Shown piece after piece: positions 33,603 to 44,014 of a stretch of 64,000 bases of DNA. Both the position numbers and the translations under genes were made by a program. Within the stretch, counting starts at the first letter, position 1; every line of letters begins with the position of its first letter. The notes below the pieces were generated by a model that had not been told where the DNA came from, did no database searches, and saw nothing but the letters and a program-made list of their open reading frames with translations. The DNA is from Mesorhizobium sp. B2-4-15 (lineage in GTDB: Bacteria > Pseudomonadota > Alphaproteobacteria > Rhizobiales > Rhizobiaceae): NCBI RefSeq assembly GCF_006658505.1, contig NZ_VFUZ01000005.1, positions 186,001-250,000 of the forward strand, read 5' to 3'.

Positions 33603-34850
33603 TCAAGCTTCCGGCGACGGCATGTCGGTAGCCGCAACCGGGGCTCTGTGCTCGCGGGCAACGATGTTGGCAAGCATCCATGCCGACAGTGACAACGGCA
33701 CCATCACGCCGATGCCAAGCCCGGCATTGTTTATCAGATGGGCGATGCCCGGATAGAGCCAGATCAGCGCCAGAAAAATCCTGGGCATGGTGTTGCGCGT
33801 CGCGAATATATAGGCGACGGCAACGGCCAGACCGATCGTGTCGTAGCTGTAGCCGTAAGGCGTCGCCAGCGTCGCCAGCACGGCGGTGAGCACGACCCGT
33901 TCGCGATGCTCGACCTGCCGCCACGGCAACCAGACCCAGATGGCTGCTGCGATCGCCGCAACCGTGGCAATGGCTTGCAAAGCATAAGCCGCGGCCAGTC
34001 CCAAACCAGATGCACGAGCCAGGAAGAACATGGTTGCCGCATTGGACTGATAGGGCTGCGGATAAGGCGCTTCCAGTATCGCCGTCATCAAGGGGCGGGT
34101 TTCGGTCCAGAACAGTCGCCAGACATCGAATCCGAGCGAGGCTCCGGTGAACAGGAACAGCGCCGCCGATGACAGTACGGCAGCACCGATGGCGCGCCAA
34201 CTGCCGCTGGCCAACAGACAGAACGGGACCAGAAGGCCAAGATGCGGCTTGACCGTCAGCAACCCGAACAGCAGCCCGGCCAGGATCGGCCGCTTCGGCG
34301 CCGCCGCCAATCCGCCAACGAGCAAGGCCGTCGTCAAGGCGCCGTTTTGGCCGAAGGCCGCATTGATCAGCACGGCCGGACAGACAAGGAGGGCCACTTC
34401 GGCAAGCGCGCCAAGTTTCAGCGGCCGTACGGCCAGCCAGAGGCAAAAGAGGGTGCCGAACGTCCAGACGAAGTAGGCTGAAAAGATCGGCAGCAGAGCA
34501 AGCGGCGCGCCGAAAATCAGGATGCTGGGCGGATAGCTCCACTCCTGATTTGGAAGGTCGGGCGAAAACAACTGCCGCAGACTTGCGCGATAGCTGTCCA
34601 TGTCGAACAGCAACGCGACATGCCCATCAAGCGCCATGCGTCCACCCGCCCACAGGTTTGTAAAGTCCCAATAGGGCATCCCGTGGCTGACCACGGACAG
34701 GCCACGCTCGTCTGACGTCCACAATCCCACATGATAGCGCAGCCCGATCAGTATCCCGGCGCACAACACAAGTGCCGCGAAACGGGCATCGGACCGGTTG
34801 GGGGCAGTCTGATTGACCGGTGCCATTGCGATCATATTCCGTGCATCCAC
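33603..34850 (-). CDS. GT87-family (DUF2029) polyprenyl-phosphate-sugar transferase
   Basis: 415 aa, about ten membrane helices. The loop after the first helix carries D-F-T-N-L-W-A-G-G-R, with the Asp conserved in GT87 enzymes, and N-Q-E-W-S-Y-P-P further on. F-G-Q-N-G-A-L and T-V-K-P-H-L-G-L-L-V-P are other family-like loops. Such enzymes transfer mannose or similar sugars from a polyprenyl-phosphate donor on the outer face of the inner membrane. It is convergent with the previous gene, six bases apart. The acceptor is not predictable. Confidence 0.78.
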   Translation of the reverse strand: MDARNMIAMAPVNQTAPNRSDARFAALVLCAGILIGLRYHVGLWTSDERGLSVVSHGMPYWDFTNLWAGGRMALDGHVALLFDMDSYRASLRQLFSPDLPNQEWSYPPSILIFGAPLALLPIFSAYFVWTFGTLFCLWLAVRPLKLGALAEVALLVCPAVLINAAFGQNGALTTALLVGGLAAAPKRPILAGLLFGLLTVKPHLGLLVPFCLLASGSWRAIGAAVLSSAALFLFTGASLGFDVWRLFWTETRPLMTAILEAPYPQPYQSNAATMFFLARASGLGLAAAYALQAIATVAAIAAAIWVWLPWRQVEHRERVVLTAVLATLATPYGYSYDTIGLAVAVAYIFATRNTMPRIFLALIWLYPGIAHLINNAGLGIGVMVPLSLSAWMLANIVAREHRAPVAATDMPSPEA

Positions 34851-34902
34851 GACCTTGGCTGCCTTAATAATGCCCGAATAATGCCCGGGGGTTAAGATCG
34901 GC

Positions 34903-35538
34903 TTATATATGGGCGGCGCCCCCTTCCGGCTTCGTCACCCGGCGCAGCGTCAGATTGATCCTGCCGCCGTTTTTGAGCAGAGCCGAGGTTGAAGGATAGA
35001 TGCGGTCGACGCCGTGGAAGGCGAGGCGGCCCTCGCCGCCAAGCACGACGACGTCGCCGCTCTTCAGCCTGAACGATTTGGTGGCGCCGTCGCGCGTCGT
35101 CTGGCCGACCCTGAACAGGCAGTCGTCACCCAGCGAGACGGAGACGACGGGTGCTGAGAAATCAGCCTCGTCGCGGTCCTGATGCAGGCCCATGTTGGCG
35201 TCCGGTGCATAGAAATTCACCAGACAAGCCTCCGGCGGATTGGGATAACCCGATACCTGCCGCCAGAGACCAAGCAGACCTTCGGGGATCGGCGGCCACG
35301 GCTGTCCGGTCACCGGATGCGTCGGCTGGTAGCGGTAGCCGCGTTCCTTGTCGGTGACCCAGCCGAGCGGGCCGCAATTGGTCATGCGCACGCTCATTTC
35401 CTTGCCGGTGCGCGGCATGGCCGGCACGAACAACGGCGCCTGCTGGACGATGCGTCTGACATCCTCGACCAGCGCCTCCTGGGCGGTGCGCGGCAGATAG
35501 GCCGGCATGTGGCGGACGCCCTTGGGCAGAACGAGCAT
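34903..35538 (-). CDS. alkB: AlkB-type alkylated DNA repair dioxygenase
   Basis: 211 aa, family-typical. 2-oxoglutarate/Fe(II) dioxygenase that removes methyl groups from 1-methyladenine and 3-methylcytosine in DNA. The iron ligands are visible in H-Q-D-R-D-E, and the second His in F-H-G-V-D-R; the 2-oxoglutarate arginines are in R-I-N-L-T-L-R-R near the end. N-Y-Y-like N-F-Y-A-P-D-A-N-M-G-L precedes the HxD. Start at 35538 (M-L-V-L-P-K-G); an upstream open stretch to 35571 is not family-like. Confidence 0.92.
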   Translation of the reverse strand: MLVLPKGVRHMPAYLPRTAQEALVEDVRRIVQQAPLFVPAMPRTGKEMSVRMTNCGPLGWVTDKERGYRYQPTHPVTGQPWPPIPEGLLGLWRQVSGYPNPPEACLVNFYAPDANMGLHQDRDEADFSAPVVSVSLGDDCLFRVGQTTRDGATKSFRLKSGDVVVLGGEGRLAFHGVDRIYPSTSALLKNGGRINLTLRRVTKPEGGAAHI

Positions 35539-35766
35539 GGGTTGCCTCGCATGGCGGTGGTGGATCGCCACAACATGCCACTATCAAACGCGAACGGCGA
35601 CCCGAAAGCGTCACGTGACGGGCTGCGGGTATTTCGGCAACAATTCGAATGCAGGCGCGGGGATAGACACTTGCAGGGGATAAGCGGAAGAGGCATCGGC
35701 ACGGCAACCAACAGCCAGGCGCCTTCGATTTCACCGCTTCGAAACGACGCTACCTTGGTGTGGTGC

Positions 35767-36204
35767 CTAATCGTTCTCCACCCGGCCGCGCAGCTTCTTG
35801 ATCGTGCCGCGTCCGGCCTTGCTCTTCAGCCGCCGCTCGACCGCGCCTTTCGAGGGCCGCGTCTTCTTGCGTGGCGGCGGCGGCGGTTCCGCCGCCTTGG
35901 CGACCAGCGCCGTGAGCCTTGCCCTTGCATCCGCCCGGTTCTGCTCCTGGGTTCGGAAGCGCCCGGCCTCGATGACGATGACGCCGTCCTTGGTGGCGCG
36001 CTGGCCGGCAAGCTTGATTGTCCGCGCGCGTACCCGCTCCGACAGGCCGGCGGCGTTGGCCGCGTCGAAGCGCAGCTGTACCGCCGTCGCCACCTTGTTG
36101 ACGTTCTGGCCGCCGGGGCCGGACGAGCGGATGAAATCCTCGTGCAGGTCGCCCGGATGGATCACCGCTTCGCCTGATATGATGATGTGGTCGTCGGTCG
36201 GCAT
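35767..36204 (-). CDS. arfB: Peptidyl-tRNA hydrolase ArfB (ribosome rescue)
   Basis: 145 aa, close to E. coli YaeJ/ArfB (140 aa). The release-factor GGQ motif is in S-S-G-P-G-G-Q-N-V-N-K near residue 31, and the basic C-terminal tail (K-K-x-R-P-S-K-G-A-V-E-R-R-L-x-x-K) that enters the mRNA channel is present. It frees stalled ribosomes from non-stop mRNA. Start at 36204 (M-P-T-D-D) matches the family; 20 additional upstream codons would read through the pckA terminator hairpin and are unlikely. Confidence 0.92.
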   Translation of the reverse strand: MPTDDHIIISGEAVIHPGDLHEDFIRSSGPGGQNVNKVATAVQLRFDAANAAGLSERVRARTIKLAGQRATKDGVIVIEAGRFRTQEQNRADARARLTALVAKAAEPPPPPRKKTRPSKGAVERRLKSKAGRGTIKKLRGRVEND

Positions 36205-36230
36205 GCCGCAGTCATGGCGCGGCGGACCGA

Positions 36231-36261
36231 AAAAGAAAAGGCCCGATCGAAACCGGGCCTT
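36231..36261 (-). terminator. Terminator of pckA
   Basis: Read on the minus strand, AAGGCCCG pairs with CGGGCCTT (36254-36261 with 36238-36245), followed by TTTTCTTTTTC. It lies about 40 bases after the pckA stop and just before the arfB start. Confidence 0.85.
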
Positions 36262-36302
36262 CAATGGTGCCGAGCGACAATGATGCTCAGCGATTCGGGC
36301 GG

Positions 36303-37928
<1,626 letters not shown>

Positions 37929-38268
37929 TGGTGACCCTTCTCCGATTTGCCGCGTCTTTGCTGACGTATTCCAGCATGCCCGCTGTCCGGGCAAAGATGG
38001 CAAAACCAGAAAAGCCAAATGATATCAAATCATTAATCGATTTAAAAAATTTGAAAGTTGTTTAAATCGTTTATATGTGCAAAAAGTTTCGTGGTTGCCC
38101 AAAGGATTGGCCGTGTTCGTTCGTCCAATCCATGTCGAGGTAGGATTGTGGCCGCCGGACGCCGCCCGTGACAGCGGACAAGGCCTATGCCACATTTTGT
38201 ACCTAATTTGTCCTGCAAAAGCCCCTTCTCTGCGAAAGAAGGGACAGCTCATGAGGGAGCCGCTTGAA
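37929..38268. promoter_or_regulatory. Divergent pckA-chvI regulatory region with inverted repeat
   Basis: 340 bases without a gene. The left half is AT-rich, in contrast with its surroundings, and contains a 9-bp inverted repeat CGATTTAAA (38038-38046) and TTTAAATCG (38061-38069) with a 14-base spacer, a plausible site for a dimeric regulator of pckA. Nearer to chvI is a small hairpin around ccccttctc/gaaagaaggg (about 38221-38245). I see no clear -10/-35 pair. Confidence 0.45.
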
Positions 38269-38970
38269 ATGGCAACAATCGCGCTTGTCGATGACGACCG
38301 CAACATTCTGACGTCGGTGTCGATCGCCCTCGAATCCGAGGGGTATCGCGTCGAGACCTATACGGATGGTGCGTCCGCGCTGGAAGGCCTGGCGGCTCGG
38401 CCGCCGAATCTTGCCATCCTCGATATCAAGATGCCGCGCATGGACGGCATGGAGCTTCTGCGCCGGATGCGCCAGAAATCCGACCTGCCGGTGATCTTCC
38501 TGACCTCCAAGGACGACGAGATCGATGAGTTGTTCGGCCTCAAGATGGGCGCCGACGACTTCATCCGCAAACCGTTCTCGCAGCGCCTGCTGGTCGAGCG
38601 GGTGCGCGCCGTGCTGCGCCGCGCCAGTGCCCGCGAGGCTGCGGCCAAGGCGCCCAGCCAGCAAGCTCGCTCGCTCGAGCGCGGCCAACTCGTCATGGAC
38701 CAGGAGCGCCACACCTGCACCTGGAAGGGCGAGCCGGTGACCCTCACCGTCACCGAATTCCTGATCCTGCATTCACTGGCGCAGCGTCCCGGTGTGGTAA
38801 AAAGCCGTGATGCGCTGATGGATTCGGCTTATGATGAACAGGTCTATGTCGACGACCGCACCATCGACAGCCACATCAAGCGGCTGCGCAAGAAGTTCAA
38901 GGCCGTCGACGACGACTTCGAAATGATCGAGACCCTTTATGGAGTCGGATACCGGTTCCGCGAGGCATGA
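38269..38970 (+). CDS. chvI: Two-component response regulator ChvI (OmpR family)
   Basis: 233 aa. Receiver domain with acidic pair D-D-D near residue 9, phospho-acceptor Asp in [12 protein letters not shown], Thr/Ser in F-L-T-S-K and Lys in [10 protein letters not shown]; winged-helix DNA-binding domain from about residue 140 with [16 protein letters not shown]. It regulates exopolysaccharide, motility and acid/host adaptation genes in rhizobia, activated by ChvG. Start at 38269 matches the family's M-x-T-I-A-L-V-D-D; ATG 38251 is in frame and closer to a gaggga site. Confidence 0.95.
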   Translation: MATIALVDDDRNILTSVSIALESEGYRVETYTDGASALEGLAARPPNLAILDIKMPRMDGMELLRRMRQKSDLPVIFLTSKDDEIDELFGLKMGADDFIRKPFSQRLLVERVRAVLRRASAREAAAKAPSQQARSLERGQLVMDQERHTCTWKGEPVTLTVTEFLILHSLAQRPGVVKSRDALMDSAYDEQVYVDDRTIDSHIKRLRKKFKAVDDDFEMIETLYGVGYRFREA

Positions 38971-38978
38971 ATAGGCAG

Positions 38979-39097
38979 TAGTGAGTAGGCAGTAGGGAAT
39001 AGTCGGTAGTCAGTTTTGAATGGTGCTAGCGGCCACTCATCCATAGCCGGTCAGCCAGCCATTTTTCTATTCCCTACTGCCTACTGCCTACTCACTA
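38979..39097. repeat. Inverted repeat element between chvI and chvG
   Basis: Left arm tagtgagtaggcagtagggaatag (as 38979-39002) is repeated in inverse orientation at 39067-39097, where the right arm carries an extra 7-base unit (gcctact). Inside and around the arms the unit taggcagtag is repeated directly. The stem would be more than 20 bp with a 64-base loop. It fills the 150-base gap between two genes that are usually adjacent. Confidence 0.75.
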
Positions 39098-39120
39098 ATT
39101 AAGCAGGGAACTGCTATTCG

Positions 39121-40905
39121 ATGGCAGTTGAAGCACAACGAAGCAGACCGGCGGGCGCCACCAGGCGGCCGTCGCGTATCATGCCGTCCTTCGTTTCGAG
39201 GATCACGGTGCCGATGCGCCGCTTCCTCGGCCATCACATCTTTTCCAGCCTGACGCGGCGCATCCTCTTCCTCAACCTCGCCGGTCTCGCCGTCCTTGTT
39301 ACCGGCATCCTCTATCTCAACACCTTCCGCGACGGGCTGATCGACGCCCGCGTCGAAAGCCTGATGACTCAGGGTGAGATCATTGCCGGCGCGATCGCCG
39401 CATCGGCGACAGTCGAGACCGACTCGATCAGCATCGATCCGGAAAAACTGCTTGAGCTGCAGGCGGGCGAAAGCCTGGGGCCGGGCTCCGACCAGCTCGA
39501 CAATCTGGACTTTCCGATCAATCCGGAACGCGTCGCCCCGGTGCTGCGCCGGTTGATCTCGCCGACCCGCACACGCGCCCGCATCTATGACCGTGATGCC
39601 AACCTGCTGCTGGATTCGCGCCACCTCTATTCGCGCGGCCAGATCCTGCGCTACGACCTGCCGCCGGTCGACGAGGAAGAGCCCGACCTTGTCGAGCGCA
39701 TCCAGAAATTCATCTTCGACTTCTTCCGCAACACCGATCTGCCCGTTTACCACGAGCAGCCGGGCGGCAATGGCGCCGCCTACCCGGAAGTGATCAAGGC
39801 GCTGACCGGCAGCCCCTCGACCATCGTGCGTGTCAGCGAACAGGGCGAGCAGATCGTGTCGGTGGCCGTTCCGATCCAGCGCTTCCGCGCCGTACTCGGC
39901 GTGCTGATGCTGTCGACCGAGGGCGGCGACATCGACAAGATCGTCGCCGCCGAACGCAAGGCGATCCTGCGCGTGTTCGGCATCGCGGCGCTGGTCACCG
40001 CCATCCTGTCGATGCTTCTGGCCTCGACCATCGCCAACCCGCTGAGGCGGCTGTCGGCGGCGGCGGTGCGGGTGCGGCGCGGCGTGAAGAGCCGTGAGGA
40101 GATCCCGGACTTTTCCGACCGACAGGACGAGATCGGCAACCTTTCGGTCGCGGTGCGCGACATGACCAACGCGCTCTATGCGCGTATCGAGGCGATCGAA
40201 AGCTTCGCCGCCGATGTTTCACATGAGCTGAAGAACCCGCTGACCTCGCTGCGCAGTGCGGTGGAAACATTGCCCTTGGCGAAAAACGATACTTCACGCG
40301 CGCGGCTGATGGAGATCATACAGCATGACGTCAAACGGCTGGATCGCCTCATCACCGACATTTCCGACGCTTCCCGCCTCGACGCCGAACTCGCGCGCGA
40401 AGACGCCGGAACCGTGGACCTGAAAAAATTCGTCACCGACCTCGTCGCCGTGTCGCGTGAGGCCACCCGCAACAAGAAGGTTGTCGAGATCGAGCTCAGG
40501 ATCGCCAAGCTGCCGCAGGGCGTCAAAGGCTATTTCGTCGTCGGCCACGACCTGCGCATCGGCCAGGTCATCACCAACCTGATCGAGAATGCGCGCTCCT
40601 TCGTTCCCGAGGACCACGGCCATATCATCCTGTCGCTGGCGCGCGCCGGCAAGTTCAATATCCTGACCGTCGACGACAACGGGCCCGGCATTCGCGCCGA
40701 CAACATCGACCGCATCTTCGAGCGCTTTTACACCGACCGGCCGGCCGGCGAGGCGTTCGGCCAGAATTCGGGCCTTGGTCTGTCCATCTCGAGGCAGATC
40801 GTCGAGGCCCATGGCGGCACGCTGACCGCCGAGAACATCCCCGGCACCAAGCCGGGCGAGATCAAGGGCGCGCGCTTCGTCGTGACGCTGCCGGCCGAAG
40901 CGTGA
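39121..40905 (+). CDS. chvG: Sensor histidine kinase ChvG
   Basis: Up to 594 aa. First membrane helix around residues 52-70 (F-L-N-L-A-G-L-A-V-L-V-T-G-I), a periplasmic sensor domain of about 220 residues, second helix near 283-305, HAMP, then the H-box F-A-A-D-V-S-H-E-L-K-N-P-L-T-S-L, N-box N-L-I-E-N-A-R, and G-boxes D-N-G-P-G-I and G-L-G-L-S-I-S. Phosphorylates ChvI; in Sinorhizobium its periplasmic domain is held by ExoR. Start uncertain: ATG 39121 or ATG 39181, since the first 20-30 residues are strongly basic. Confidence 0.93.
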   Translation: MAVEAQRSRPAGATRRPSRIMPSFVSRITVPMRRFLGHHIFSSLTRRILFLNLAGLAVLVTGILYLNTFRDGLIDARVESLMTQGEIIAGAIAASATVETDSISIDPEKLLELQAGESLGPGSDQLDNLDFPINPERVAPVLRRLISPTRTRARIYDRDANLLLDSRHLYSRGQILRYDLPPVDEEEPDLVERIQKFIFDFFRNTDLPVYHEQPGGNGAAYPEVIKALTGSPSTIVRVSEQGEQIVSVAVPIQRFRAVLGVLMLSTEGGDIDKIVAAERKAILRVFGIAALVTAILSMLLASTIANPLRRLSAAAVRVRRGVKSREEIPDFSDRQDEIGNLSVAVRDMTNALYARIEAIESFAADVSHELKNPLTSLRSAVETLPLAKNDTSRARLMEIIQHDVKRLDRLITDISDASRLDAELAREDAGTVDLKKFVTDLVAVSREATRNKKVVEIELRIAKLPQGVKGYFVVGHDLRIGQVITNLIENARSFVPEDHGHIILSLARAGKFNILTVDDNGPGIRADNIDRIFERFYTDRPAGEAFGQNSGLGLSISRQIVEAHGGTLTAENIPGTKPGEIKGARFVVTLPAEA

Positions 40906-40926
40906 CGCCGACCGAAGATTCAATTC

Positions 40927-41373
40927 GTGAAACCTGAAAACATCCACGCAACGGCGGTCCTGATCGGCGAGCGTGGCGTGCTCATCGGCGGCGCTTCCGG
41001 TTCGGGCAAAACGACGCTGGCGCTGGCGCTCATCGACCATTGCCGGCAGCGCGGAATGTTTTCGCGGCTGGTCAGCGACGATCAGCTTTTCGTCGCGGCG
41101 CATGCGGGGCGGCTGGTGTGCCGCGCGCCCGCGACCATAGCAGGCCTGGCCGAGGTGCCGCGGCTGGGTCCGCGGCCCCTGACGTTCGAACCGGCCTGCG
41201 TCGTCGACCTGCACCTGCGCCTGCTGCCGGCTGATGAAATCGCGCGTTTCCAGGTGGACGCCAGCACCAACATCGCCGGCTGCGCGGTGCCGCGGATCGA
41301 TGTCGCCGAGCGCAATGTCGCAGCGGCCCTGCCTGCCGTGATGGCGCGGTTGTCGATCTCGCCTTTTTTATGA
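40927..41373 (+). CDS. hprK: HPr kinase/phosphorylase, short alphaproteobacterial form
   Basis: 148 aa, only the catalytic half of the Gram-positive HprK (about 310 aa), as usual in alphaproteobacteria. P-loop G-G-A-S-G-S-G-K-T-T near residue 21, then V-S-D-D-Q-L near residue 48. It phosphorylates the regulatory Ser of HPr and links the nitrogen-type phosphotransferase system to the ChvG/ChvI pathway. Start is GTG 40927, 21 bases after chvG. The two downstream genes encode EIIA and HPr, its substrate. Confidence 0.9.
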   Translation: MKPENIHATAVLIGERGVLIGGASGSGKTTLALALIDHCRQRGMFSRLVSDDQLFVAAHAGRLVCRAPATIAGLAEVPRLGPRPLTFEPACVVDLHLRLLPADEIARFQVDASTNIAGCAVPRIDVAERNVAAALPAVMARLSISPFL

Positions 41374-41537
41374 TCCGTCCGGGTTTTTTTGCTGCAATGC
41401 GTCAAAATGGCATGGGCCGTCGCAATTTGGGGCTTGTCAACGGGCCGCGCGTCGACAAGATAGCGCTCCCGCCGCCCGGAATGGCTGGCGAGCATAAAAT
41501 GCGCCTGTGAAGCGGCGATGACGGGAGCCACCAAAGA

Positions 41538-41939
41538 ATGATCGGACTCGTGCTTGTAACGCACGGTCAACTGGCCACCGAGTTCCGACATGCCGTCGAA
41601 CATGTCGTCGGGCCACAAGACAATTTCGAAACCGTGGCGATCGGTGCCGACGACGATATGGAACAGCGTCGCCGCGACATCGTCGACGCCGTGGCCCGGG
41701 TCGATACCGGCGCCGGCGTCATCGTGCTGACCGACATGTTCGGCGGCACGCCATCGAACCTCGCGATCTCGGTGATGGAGTCCGGCCGCACCGAGGTGAT
41801 CGCCGGCATGAACCTGCCGATGCTGATCAAGCTGTCCTCGATCCGCAAGGGCGACAACATGGCCGCCGCGCTCGACGAGGCGCAGGCCGCGGGCCGCAAA
41901 TACATCAACGTCGCCAGCCAACTCCTGAGCAGCAAATGA
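41538..41939 (+). CDS. PTS EIIA component, mannose family (regulatory)
   Basis: 133 aa EIIA-Man fold protein, with the phosphorylated His in L-V-T-H-G-Q-L near residue 9 and D-M-F-G-G-T-P-S-N near residue 70. No EIIB or EIIC is found nearby, so it is a regulatory, not sugar-transporting, phospho-acceptor (often called ManX or EIIA-Ntr2 in rhizobia). It is separated from hprK by 164 bases that hold no gene, and overlaps the HPr gene by four bases (ATGA). Confidence 0.9.
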   Translation: MIGLVLVTHGQLATEFRHAVEHVVGPQDNFETVAIGADDDMEQRRRDIVDAVARVDTGAGVIVLTDMFGGTPSNLAISVMESGRTEVIAGMNLPMLIKLSSIRKGDNMAAALDEAQAAGRKYINVASQLLSSK

Positions 41940-42232
41940 GCATGGTTTCATCGGAAAAGGACCAGATCGTCCGCGATTTTCCGATCGTCAACCAGCGCGG
42001 CCTGCACGCACGTGCCTCCGCGAAATTCGTCCAGCTCGCCAGCGGCTTCAACGCATCCGTCCATGTCGAGAAAGACGGCGTCAAGGTCGGCGGCACCTCG
42101 ATCATGGGTCTGATGATGCTGGCCGCAAGCCCTGGATTGTCGATCCGCGTCACCGCCAGTGGGCCGGAGGCGCTCGAGGTCATGGACGCATTGGAACAAC
42201 TCGTTGCCTCCCGCTTCGGCGAGGAATGCTGA
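41936..42232 (+). CDS. ptsH: Phosphocarrier HPr
   Basis: 98 aa. The EI-phosphorylated His is in R-G-L-H-A-R-A-S-A-K (near residue 24) and the HprK-phosphorylated Ser in G-T-S-I-M-G-L-M-M-L (near residue 55). It moves phosphate from EI-Ntr to EIIA proteins and reports carbon/nitrogen state. ATG 41936 overlaps the EIIA stop; ATG 41942 is a possible alternative. Gene order chvI-chvG-hprK-EIIA-HPr is the standard alphaproteobacterial block. Confidence 0.93.
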   Translation: MSMVSSEKDQIVRDFPIVNQRGLHARASAKFVQLASGFNASVHVEKDGVKVGGTSIMGLMMLAASPGLSIRVTASGPEALEVMDALEQLVASRFGEEC

Positions 42233-42249
42233 TCCCGTGCACCGCCAAG

Positions 42250-42293
42250 GCATGTCCGAGAGACATGCAGGGATAAAGATTTCTTTATATCCC
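42250..42293 (+). terminator. Two hairpins after the HPr gene
   Basis: GCATGTC-cgaga-GACATGC (42250-42268) is followed directly by gggataaaga/tctttatatccc (42270-42293). Neither has a long T-run, so efficiency is uncertain. They separate the phosphotransferase genes from ahcY, which has its own 120-base leader. Confidence 0.45.
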
Positions 42294-42414
42294 ATTGTCG
42301 TCTGGATGCCGATCTGCTAGTCAGGCCGGCAATTCGCGCCCTTCGATGCGCCTGCCAGCGCGGGCGCATCCGCAACCAATTCGCAAGCATAACAATTCGC
42401 ATCGGAGTACTGCC

Positions 42415-43815
<1,401 letters not shown>

Positions 43816-44014
43816 CCAAAGCTAAATTTCCTACCAGATATTGAGGCCGAGCGATTGACTTTTCGCCCGGCTTTATTTTTGCGCGCGACCAGCCTTCACG
43901 GCGATTCGGCGAGGGTTTATTGTCAGGTGATTCGCGACGCTTCCGGCCCGAGAGGGGATCAGAGAGGCGCGTTTCAGGGCGGTCTTGCATTCAGGCGGCG
44001 GAGAGGACCAAGAC

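Noticed and set aside
41390..41440. Sigma-54-like promoter (tggcatgggccgtcgca) before the EIIA gene
   Set aside because: The GG and GC elements are 11 bases apart, not the required 10, so it does not fit the consensus.
42233..42414. SAH or SAM riboswitch in the ahcY leader
   Set aside because: I could not find the conserved core of any such aptamer; only two simple hairpins are present near the HPr stop.
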